Part shown: positions 1-5,089 of the stretch, piece by piece | Position numbering within the stretch: position 1 is the stretch's first letter | How the letters are laid out: each line of letters begins with the position of its first letter | From: JAZQNC01 sp045536155 | GTDB taxonomy: Bacteria > Bacillota > Clostridia > Oscillospirales > CAG-272 | NCBI GenBank assembly: GCA_045536155.1 | Contig: JAZSMZ010000089.1 | Span: 1 to 7,227, forward strand | Length of the DNA stretch: 7,227 nucleotides | Direction: 5' to 3' | The notes under the pieces: generated by a model | The model's input: only the letters and a program-made list of their open reading frames with translations | The model's database searches: none | Told to the model about the DNA's origin: nothing | Position numbers and translations under genes: made by a program

Positions 1-1
1 T

Positions 2-646
2 GTTGCAAGCCACCCTGGTCTGAATCGCTTCATTGCCGGACAGAGAATTTATTCAAGAGATGAAGTTATTCTCAGTATGATGGTTAAGAAGACAATGTCG
101 CTTAACGCTCAGGAGAGTGCTATCAAGCCCACTTTTTTGCCGTCAGAGAATATTTACGATGTTTACAGAAAAATGCAGGACGAGATTGCTGTTGCGCGTA
201 AGGAAGGCGATACCACCGCACTCGATACCGTAGCTCGCGTTATCGTTAAGCTTCCGACATTACTTTTGCGCGGATTTGTCGGACTTATGAAGTCGATGGA
301 CTACTTCGGCATTATGCCTAAAATTATACATAAAGCTTCGCCCTTCCATGCAAGTATATTTATCTCTAATCTCGGGTCTCTCGGTATTCAGCCCATATAT
401 CATCACCTTTACAATTTCGGTAACGTGCCGGTATTCATCACATTCGGCGCTCTCTACCGCAAAAATGAGCTTGCCGATGACGGCACGGTTGTAAAGAAGA
501 AATATATCGATTATACAGTAGTTACAGACGAGCGTATAACCGACGGACATTATTACGCCGATGCGATGAAGGAGCTGGCAAGAATTCTGAAGAATCCCAG
601 CGTGCTTGATAGCTCGCCCGAAACGGTTGTTGAGGATATAGAATAA
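2..646 (+). CDS. CAT/E2-fold acyltransferase-like protein, 5' truncated, catalytic His replaced by Glu
   Basis: The reading frame is already open at the window edge (first whole codon at base 2) and ends with TAA at 644-646, so the N-terminus is missing. Sequence before the internal ATG at 77 continues the same protein (a segment reading NRFIAGQRIYSRDE), so 77 is not the start. The fold assignment (chloramphenicol acetyltransferase / 2-oxoacid dehydrogenase E2 catalytic domain) rests on a C-terminal block reading VVTDERITDGHYYADAMKEL, matching the HxxxDG active-site region of that superfamily, and on an upstream FISNLGSLGI block resembling its SNxG strand. The His expected four residues before the Asp is Glu (GAG at 530-532); the Asp (542-544) and Gly are kept. 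Clostridial relatives are usually named '2-oxo acid dehydrogenase subunit E2' although no lipoyl or E1/E3 partner is near. I am confident of the fold but not of any activity. The gene stands alone, closed by the terminator at 652-681. Confidence 0.8.
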   Translation, partial: VASHPGLNRFIAGQRIYSRDEVILSMMVKKTMSLNAQESAIKPTFLPSENIYDVYRKMQDEIAVARKEGDTTALDTVARVIVKLPTLLLRGFVGLMKSMDYFGIMPKIIHKASPFHASIFISNLGSLGIQPIYHHLYNFGNVPVFITFGALYRKNELADDGTVVKKKYIDYTVVTDERITDGHYYADAMKELARILKNPSVLDSSPETVVEDIE

Positions 647-651
647 AAATC

Positions 652-681
652 AAAAAAGTTCGGCTGATGCCGAACTTTTTT
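652..681. terminator. Bidirectional intrinsic terminator
   Basis: A perfect 7-bp stem (GTTCGGC 658-664 with GCCGAAC 669-675) and TGAT loop are flanked by six A on the left and six T on the right. The hairpin therefore carries a U-tract when read from either strand. It lies 5 bases after the stop of the left gene and directly after the aldolase, whose TAA stop (680-682 on the minus strand) sits inside the A/T arm. It separates the two convergent units. Confidence 0.93.
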
Positions 682-1324
682 ATTGCTTAGGGATTTCAAC
701 GCCGAGCTTTTTTATCTCTTCGTCTGTCAACGCCACTCCGCCACCAAGCTGACGAAGATAGAGCGATATCTTTGCAAAGCCTTCAAGAGCCTCAAGGCGA
801 TACCATGCTTCAGTTATGTCGCGTCCCCAACATACGGGCCCGTGATTTGCCAAAAGTGCCGCATGGAAAGAGCGTTTAACGAAAGGAGCAAGCGAATCGG
901 GAACATCGAGCGTGCCCGGGGTAGCGTATTCGGTAACGGGGACGTTTCCCAAATTTACGAGAGCCTCGGGATATACAGTGCAATCAAGAGGCAGGTGCGC
1001 AATTGCAAAAGCAACAGCAGCGGGAGAGTGAGCATGAACAACAGCTCCCACCGAATCGTCTTCCTTGTAAACGCGAAGATGCATCGGAGTCTCGGTCGAT
1101 TTTTTATACGTGCCCGATATTACATTTCCGTCAAGATCGAGCTTTATAAGCATGTCCTCAGTCATGGATCCTTTCGAAACTCCGGTCGGTGTCATCCATA
1201 TGCCGTCGGAGACTCTCACACTGATGTTGCCGTCATTCGATGCAACAAAGCCCCTCTCGTACATCTTTTTACCGATTTCAATTATTGATTCTTTGGCCAT
1301 TTGATCACTAATATTAAAAATCAT
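680..1324 (-). CDS. Class II aldolase (FucA/AraD-adducin family), probably a (methylthio)ribulose-1-phosphate / 5-deoxyribulose-1-phosphate aldolase
   Basis: This 214-residue protein has the usual length and motifs of L-fuculose-1-phosphate aldolases. It has the GN phosphate-binding pair at 32-33, a TPTGVSKG loop at 45-52, the acidic zinc-site residue E78, the zinc ligands H97 and H99 in VHAHSP, and H161 in LANHGP. The family retro-aldol cleaves ketose-1-phosphates to dihydroxyacetone phosphate and an aldehyde using divalent metal. The start at 1324 is chosen because AAGGA lies 8 bases upstream; the in-frame ATG at 1300 has no ribosome site and the upstream ATG at 1369 lies inside mtnA. Only 4 bases separate it from the mtnA stop, so the two are almost certainly co-transcribed and perhaps translationally coupled. 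With MtnA as partner the likely substrate is 5-methylthioribulose-1-phosphate or 5-deoxyribulose-1-phosphate. MtnB dehydratase, a relative in the same superfamily, is the alternative; the HAHSP pattern and overall likeness favour an aldolase. The substrate is inferred. Confidence 0.85.
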   Translation of the reverse strand: MIFNISDQMAKESIIEIGKKMYERGFVASNDGNISVRVSDGIWMTPTGVSKGSMTEDMLIKLDLDGNVISGTYKKSTETPMHLRVYKEDDSVGAVVHAHSPAAVAFAIAHLPLDCTVYPEALVNLGNVPVTEYATPGTLDVPDSLAPFVKRSFHAALLANHGPVCWGRDITEAWYRLEALEGFAKISLYLRQLGGGVALTDEEIKKLGVEIPKQ

Positions 1325-1328
1325 AAAA

Positions 1329-2438
1329 TCAATCCTTTTTGTTCTTTGCGTTTTCGCGGAGTGCAGCAAGTGATTCGGTGTAAGGCGCGCGCGCTATACC
1401 GTAATCGGTAATTATAGCGGTGATAAGCTCATTTTCAGCGTAATCAAATGCAGGATTATATGCTTTTGCACCTTTGGGAGCCATCGGCTTTTCGTACCAC
1501 ATTTCGGTGATCTCGTTGCTGTTTCGTTGCTCGATCGGTACGTCTTTACCGCTTTCGCAGTTGAAATCGATCGTTGAAAGAGGAGCGATGACGTAAAACG
1601 GAACGCCGTAGTGAGCGGCAAGGACTGCAAGTCCTGAGGTACCGATCTTGTTGCAGGCATCGCCGTTAGCGGCAATGCGGTCGGCACCGACGAATATCGC
1701 GTCGATCCAGCCGTTGCGCATTACCTGTGACGCCATATTGTCGCATATAACAGTGGTGTCGACCCCATCACATACAAGCTCATACGCCGAAAGGCGTGCA
1801 CCTTGAAGAAGAGGACGAGTCTCGTCGCAGAAGACCTTGAAATTCATCCCTTTTTCGCGCCCGATATGGATAGGCGAGAGCGCGGTTCCGTATCTGACGG
1901 TGGCGAGCTGACCTGCGTTGCAGTGAGTAAGGATAGTGTCGCCGTCTTTAATGAGCGAAAGGGCGTATTCACCCATGGCGCGACATGATGAGATGTCTTC
2001 ATCACGTATCTTTATCGCTTCGCGGCAAAGCGCATCAACAACGTCGGATATTTTGCTTCCAATATGATCTAATGTCACACTGTTCATTCTGTCAAGCGCC
2101 CAAAAGAGGTTGACAGCTGTGGGGCGCGACGATGCAAGGTATTCTTTTGCCTCTGTCAGTTTAATCAGATAATTTGAACCGTCGGTTAAAATGTCATTTT
2201 CAACGCCGCAAGAGAGCTCACGAGCCGCGAGATAATATCCAATAGCAGCAGCAACACCAATAGCGGGTGCACCGCGAACGCGGAGCGATTTTATTGCTTC
2301 CCAGATCTCATTTTGAGACTTTAATGAAAGCATAACCGTTTCGTTCGGCAGCAGTGTCTGGTCAATTATCACCAATGCGGCATTTTCCAAATCAAGCGAT
2401 ACCGTATCGGGTATTGCTTTTTTTAATGTATCTGACAT
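1329..2438 (-). CDS. mtnA: S-methyl-5-thioribose-1-phosphate isomerase (aIF2B-alpha/MtnA family)
   Basis: This cytoplasmic 369-residue enzyme isomerises 5-methylthioribose-1-phosphate (aldose) to 5-methylthioribulose-1-phosphate; some homologues also take 5-deoxyribose-1-phosphate. Family signatures run in order: LRVRGAPAIG at 52-61 (substrate-phosphate loop), LTHCNAGQLATVRYGTAL at 170-187 with the catalytic Cys173, CDNMASQVM at 232-240, FVGADRIAANGDACNKIGT at 249-267 with the catalytic Asp253, and VPIEQRNSNEIT at 300-311. Length and motif spacing are full-size, with no sign of damage. AAAGG lies 12 bases before the ATG, a little far. The gene sits 47 bases after the phosphoesterase gene and 4 bases before the aldolase gene, all on the minus strand. 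No kinase (mtnK), nucleosidase, or mtnB/C/D/W/E gene is visible, so 5-methylthioribose-1-phosphate must be supplied by genes elsewhere. The residues separating MtnA from ribose-1,5-bisphosphate isomerase and from regulatory eIF2B subunits are present, so the assignment is firm. Confidence 0.95.
   Translation of the reverse strand: MSDTLKKAIPDTVSLDLENAALVIIDQTLLPNETVMLSLKSQNEIWEAIKSLRVRGAPAIGVAAAIGYYLAARELSCGVENDILTDGSNYLIKLTEAKEYLASSRPTAVNLFWALDRMNSVTLDHIGSKISDVVDALCREAIKIRDEDISSCRAMGEYALSLIKDGDTILTHCNAGQLATVRYGTALSPIHIGREKGMNFKVFCDETRPLLQGARLSAYELVCDGVDTTVICDNMASQVMRNGWIDAIFVGADRIAANGDACNKIGTSGLAVLAAHYGVPFYVIAPLSTIDFNCESGKDVPIEQRNSNEITEMWYEKPMAPKGAKAYNPAFDYAENELITAIITDYGIARAPYTESLAALRENAKNKKD
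1333..1337 (-). promoter_or_regulatory. Ribosome binding site fixing the aldolase start
   Basis: AAGGA on the minus strand, 8 bases before the ATG at 1324, overlaps the last codons of mtnA. It picks this ATG over the in-frame alternatives at 1369 and 1300, neither of which is preceded by such a site. Confidence 0.75.
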
Positions 2439-2485
2439 TATTCCAAATTACCTTTCATAAAATTAATGAGGGTTTTAAAAGCAAA

Positions 2486-3022
2486 TTAAATTCTGACAAT
2501 ATTTACGCTTGCTTTATCGTCAACGATATCAATAACGGCATAGGAAGCTCTGTCATCTCTCGGATAGCTGATGCTGCCGGGATTCACGATATAGATACCT
2601 TTTTCGCGTGACGATGAGGGCATCGCGTTTTTGACTTCGTCTGCAGATAAATACTTTGAAACGGCAATGTGAGTGTGTCCGTAAAGAACCATATCGGCGT
2701 TATGAAGCACGGCGGTTTTAATCATTTCGTCATTCGTATATTTCGCATTCAGATTGTTGCCGTGGCAGAGCATTATCTTCATTTGACCGATGTTGATAAA
2801 ATCAAGTATTGGTGTGGGATTCACACAAAAGAAATCGCCGTTCCCGCGTACTGCATAGTGAGGAACATTGTATTTTTCGGCAAGCTCGTCGAATTCGTAT
2901 ACTCCGTCGCCAAGGTAAATAAAAGCGTCGCAATTTTTGTGTTTTTCCATTGCTTCGCATAAATTGAATTTATTGCCGTGTGCATCTGAAAAAGCAATAA
3001 TAGTATAAATATTGGAATTCAC
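2486..3022 (-). CDS. YfcE/MJ0936-family calcineurin-like metallophosphoesterase
   Basis: This 178-residue single-domain enzyme carries the complete set of dinuclear-metal motifs: SDAHG (D13, H15), YLGDG (D39), RGNGD (N61, D63), CHGN (H87) and GHTH (H116, H118). A late NPGS block at 147-150 is typical of the YfcE group. Characterised relatives hydrolyse phosphodiesters in vitro; the physiological substrate is generally unknown. Translation starts at GTG (3022), supported by GGAG 8 bases upstream; no ATG competes nearby. It is the first gene of a leftward unit continuing into mtnA (47-base gap) and the aldolase, so it may be co-expressed with them, although a role in that pathway is not shown. 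I found no convincing minus-strand promoter in the 89 bases before it. Confidence 0.9.
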   Translation of the reverse strand: MNSNIYTIIAFSDAHGNKFNLCEAMEKHKNCDAFIYLGDGVYEFDELAEKYNVPHYAVRGNGDFFCVNPTPILDFINIGQMKIMLCHGNNLNAKYTNDEMIKTAVLHNADMVLYGHTHIAVSKYLSADEVKNAMPSSSREKGIYIVNPGSISYPRDDRASYAVIDIVDDKASVNIVRI

Positions 3023-3030
3023 AGTTTTTA

Positions 3031-3035
3031 CTCCG
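3031..3035 (-). promoter_or_regulatory. Ribosome binding site deciding the GTG start of the phosphoesterase
   Basis: CGGAG on the minus strand, 8 bases before the GTG at 3022, places the start there and explains how a GTG-initiated frame is read. Confidence 0.75.
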
Positions 3036-3050
3036 TTATGGTAATTTAAA

Positions 3051-3079
3051 GTAACAGTTTTTGTTTGGAAGCATATAAT
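3051..3079 (+). promoter_or_regulatory. Promoter of the small-protein cassette
   Basis: A perfect TATAAT (3074-3079) follows a weak -35 box GTAACA (3051-3056; 4 of 6 to TTGACA) with 17-base spacing. The start of transcription would be near 3086, giving a leader of about 26 bases with GGAGG at 3100-3104. The -10 also reads CATATAAT, loosely like SigE/SigK sporulation -10 boxes, so the sigma factor is not certain. Confidence 0.6.
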
Positions 3080-3111
3080 GAAATGAATAACAAATAATCG
3101 GAGGTTTTTAC

Positions 3112-3369
3112 ATGAAAATTGACAGAAAACTTATAGATCAGCTCAATGCGCTTGACGATAATACCCTTTCATCTTTGATCAGAGAGCTGGGCAAACAAAC
3201 CGGTGCTGACGAAAAAAGCACGATGCGCGCGGCAGCAAACGTAGGTATACTTCGACGTAAAGTTGCAAAAATGGGCTGCGATGAGATCAATAAAGCATTG
3301 TCAACTATTGGGGAAGATAAGGTAAACGAGGTTATAAACGATCTTAACAGACGTGGTATAATTCACTGA
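3112..3369 (+). CDS. Small helical protein of unknown function, first gene of three-gene cassette
   Basis: I do not recognise a named family for this 85-residue protein. It is charged and predicted mostly helical, with no signal peptide, membrane segment or cysteine pair (one Cys, in KMGCDE). The N-terminal third (LIDQLNALDDNTLSSLIRELG, with a heptad-like leucine pattern) resembles a short 'count the items, then act' helix seen from memory in small clostridial proteins; the rest ends in NDLNRRGIIH. The start is secure: GGAGG at 3100-3104 lies 7 bases before ATG. It is followed after 30 bases by the second cassette gene on the same strand and by a promoter of its own upstream, so the three genes form a unit. 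The name 'hypothetical protein' is the honest call; a scaffolding or regulatory role is only a guess. Confidence 0.78.
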   Translation: MKIDRKLIDQLNALDDNTLSSLIRELGKQTGADEKSTMRAAANVGILRRKVAKMGCDEINKALSTIGEDKVNEVINDLNRRGIIH

Positions 3370-3381
3370 ATTTTTCATATG

Positions 3382-3389
3382 AAAGGGAG
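3382..3389 (+). promoter_or_regulatory. Ribosome binding site setting the second cassette gene start
   Basis: AAAGGGAG ends 10 bases before the ATG at 3400. The in-frame ATG at 3379 overlaps this site and has only AT-rich sequence before it, so 3400 is the better start. Confidence 0.65.
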
Positions 3390-3399
3390 ATGTTATCTT

Positions 3400-3741
3400 A
3401 TGAACGGCGATATCAACGATATGTTAAAAAGTGTTCTGCAAAATCCGGAAGCGTTAAGCGGCGTTATGAAGCTTGCGCAGGGAATGATGAACAGCAAGGA
3501 TATAAACGCAGATAGCAGAAGTGATAACGCAGAATTTCAGAGAGATAATGCAAACTCGCAGGAAAATATCGAAACGATGAGGCGGGCACTGCCCAACTTG
3601 CCTTCTTCCTTTGCCTATGATGAAGACAGAGTTCGACTTTTGAAAGCTTTGCGCCCTTACCTCGGCGAAAAGCGCCGCAAAAAGATAGATAACATCATAT
3701 CCATGATGACTCTGCTCAAAATGTTTTCCGAAAAGGGGTGA
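3400..3741 (+). CDS. Small protein of unknown function with basic C-terminal helix, second gene of cassette
   Basis: This is a 113-residue protein with three visible parts. Residues 1-31 form a helix (NDMLKSVLQNPEALSGVMKL, an 'nPEaL..vM.LA' pattern). Residues 32-64 are a polar, Asn/Asp/Ser/Gln-rich linker with near-repeats (SDNAEF / RDNANS). Residues 74-111 are a basic helical block (DRVRLLKALRPYLGEKRRKK then an Ile/Met/Leu-rich helix). The 'LLkALkPYLseKRqkKiD' layout recurs, from memory, in unnamed clostridial proteins whose genes neighbour others like these; I cannot name the family. There is no signal peptide and no Cys. Its TGA stop overlaps the possible GTG start of the next gene by four bases (GTGA), pointing to translational coupling. 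Confidence 0.78.
   Translation: MNGDINDMLKSVLQNPEALSGVMKLAQGMMNSKDINADSRSDNAEFQRDNANSQENIETMRRALPNLPSSFAYDEDRVRLLKALRPYLGEKRRKKIDNIISMMTLLKMFSEKG
3733..3738 (+). promoter_or_regulatory. Ribosome binding site of third cassette gene
   Basis: AAGGGG, inside the last codons of the preceding gene, lies 8 bases before the ATG at 3747. The alternative GTG at 3738 overlaps this site itself and so is a poorer start; it would add three residues. Confidence 0.65.
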
Positions 3742-3746
3742 GTGGC

Positions 3747-4376
3747 ATGTATTCGAGATACAATTCACCACGTCCGACGGGAGGTGTGGATACAACTGCT
3801 AAAAAGAGCCAAAGAAGCGCTCACGGAAATGTATATAAAAGCTCGAAAAATGACAGCATACCGCAAAAGAGGACTGTTTATACACAAAGTCCGCGCCAAA
3901 TCAGCAACTATAACAGCGCGCCAACGGTAATGAATCCTCCGCCCGATTACGGCGGAACAGCAATCAGATATACCCGTGAAGACGATCTTTATACAGAGGA
4001 TACTGTCACCAGATACCCAATGCAAAGCGAAAGCGAGAGCGAATTCGATTACGAAAGCGACGTTGCCTTTCCGAATGACGAAAAGAGTACGGATAAAGCT
4101 CGCTCAACCATGCAACGCTTGGGCGTCGCTTCATCTGTCCTCGACCCGATAATATATTCAAAACGGGCCAATTTAAAAAATGATGGTACGGCAAATATCG
4201 ATCCGAAGCCAAGAGAAGACGAATACAAGGTTGAAGATATGATTAAGCTACTGAAGAATGCGGAGATTGACAGTGAGGATCTGCTGCTTTGCGCAATTAT
4301 CGTAATGCTTCTGAGCTCCGGTTGCGAAGAAGAAATAATTATGATACTGGCATTCTTGTTGTTTTCGCAAAAATGA
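3747..4376 (+). CDS. Disordered protein with hydrophobic C-terminal hairpin, third gene of cassette
   Basis: This 209-residue protein has a strongly two-part build. Residues 1-160 are low-complexity and probably disordered: Ser/Asn/Tyr/Pro-rich with basic patches first, then an acidic Ser/Glu stretch (SESESEFDYESD at 94-105). Residues 161-170 form a short helix (KVEDMIKLLK). Residues 176-206 contain an acidic lead (SEDLL), an 11-residue hydrophobic run (179-189), a turn SSGCEEE, and a second 10-residue hydrophobic run (197-206) ending SQK. Each run is too short to span a bilayer, so a re-entrant or amphipathic hairpin, or a buried oligomerisation motif, fits better than two membrane helices. 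I recall a similar 'DDLLLLALI.LLL..GC.ee.lL.lLayLLL' tail on other unnamed clostridial proteins, but cannot confirm it. There is no signal peptide. The function is unknown. It is the last gene of the unit and is followed by a terminator. Confidence 0.8.
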   Translation: MYSRYNSPRPTGGVDTTAKKSQRSAHGNVYKSSKNDSIPQKRTVYTQSPRQISNYNSAPTVMNPPPDYGGTAIRYTREDDLYTEDTVTRYPMQSESESEFDYESDVAFPNDEKSTDKARSTMQRLGVASSVLDPIIYSKRANLKNDGTANIDPKPREDEYKVEDMIKLLKNAEIDSEDLLLCAIIVMLLSSGCEEEIIMILAFLLFSQK

Positions 4377-4383
4377 AATATCT

Positions 4384-4409
4384 AAGGCTCGACAAAGTCG
4401 GGCCTTTTT
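4384..4409 (+). terminator. Intrinsic terminator of the small-protein cassette
   Basis: A 10-bp stem (AAGGCTCGAC 4384-4393 with GTCGGGCCTT 4397-4406, one G-T pair) closes an AAA loop and runs into a TTTTT tract, 7 bases after the last cassette stop. The opposite strand lacks a good T tract, so it serves mainly the plus strand; the convergent minus-strand gene ends 9 bases beyond. Confidence 0.88.
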
Positions 4410-4417
4410 GATTATTA

Positions 4418-5077
4418 TCAGACGTGAAGACGTTTTTGCAGCTCGTTGAGAAGATTTTTGCCTAAGAATATCAGAATTGCAACAAGCGAGATCGCTGATA
4501 TCGTAACGCAGATGTAGGAGGGAAGAGTCGGATCAATTTCAAAGAATAATAGTGAGATGATGGGTGCAAGCCCTATGACTCCGGACAATAAGAGGTACAT
4601 TATATAGTCGCCTACTGCAATTTTAAGACAGAGAGCGACAATAAAGCATGCAATCATTGATGCCGTTGGCATTATCGGCAGTACGTATGCAACGGACCAA
4701 CCGTGCCAGACGGTCATATAGTCCCAGACAAAGCTGAATATAATGCCGAGTATACCGCAGAATGTTATCGTTCGGATTACGTTATATCTGCGCTTAATGG
4801 AAAATACAACGAATACCCATATACAAAATATCCCGACAACGACAAACAGAGACCAAAAGCTGTCCGACGGAAGCATAAAATTGAGCATTACTGCCAAAAT
4901 TGCAGCAGCTATCGATGATAGATTGAATATCTTAAAAAAGAAGGCTAACTTTTTGTAATACGATGGTATGGACGGAAATATTTCGCGCTCGTCTGAGCCG
5001 GATAATTCACATTGGCAGAGAGGGCAAAGCTTACCCGAAGTGCGAACGTCTAAATTGCAGTTGGGACAATGTTTCAT
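4418..5077 (-). CDS. Zinc-ribbon polytopic membrane protein (DUF6320-like)
   Basis: This 219-residue protein starts with a treble-clef-like zinc ribbon, CPNC at 4-7 and CPLC at 18-21, then a short polar linker, then about six hydrophobic spans (roughly 46-68, 75-94, 103-121, 127-152, 157-179, 186-207) and a basic tail. The ribbon would lie in the cytoplasm. The layout and its place directly after an HxxxDG acyltransferase match what I remember of the DUF6320 family; that name is recalled, not searched. It has no known function; a partner or anchor for the acyltransferase is a reasonable inference. AAGGAAG lies about 6 bases before the ATG and the gap to the upstream gene is only 12 bases, so the pair is an operon. 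The C-terminus is complete, ending HV then TGA. Confidence 0.85.
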   Translation of the reverse strand: MKHCPNCNLDVRTSGKLCPLCQCELSGSDEREIFPSIPSYYKKLAFFFKIFNLSSIAAAILAVMLNFMLPSDSFWSLFVVVGIFCIWVFVVFSIKRRYNVIRTITFCGILGIIFSFVWDYMTVWHGWSVAYVLPIMPTASMIACFIVALCLKIAVGDYIMYLLLSGVIGLAPIISLLFFEIDPTLPSYICVTISAISLVAILIFLGKNLLNELQKRLHV

Positions 5078-5089
5078 GATAACTTCCTT

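Noticed and set aside
683..1288. A 201-codon open frame on the plus strand opposite the aldolase gene
   Set aside because: It lies wholly antisense to a gene with intact zinc-site motifs, has no family likeness, and its composition is rich in Ser, Arg and Cys as expected for a shadow frame.
680..1324. Calling the aldolase gene mtnB (methylthioribulose-1-phosphate dehydratase)
   Set aside because: The neighbour mtnA invites it, but the HAHSP and LANHGP patterns and overall sequence look FucA-like, and no mtnC or mtnD gene is present to use the dehydratase product.
3023..3111. A divergent minus-strand promoter for the phosphoesterase gene
   Set aside because: Best candidates (TTCCAA with TAAATT at 16 bases) match too poorly to report as a feature, although one probably exists here.
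3379..3741. Starting the second cassette gene at 3379
   Set aside because: This ATG overlaps the AAAGGGAG ribosome site used by the ATG at 3400 and has none of its own.
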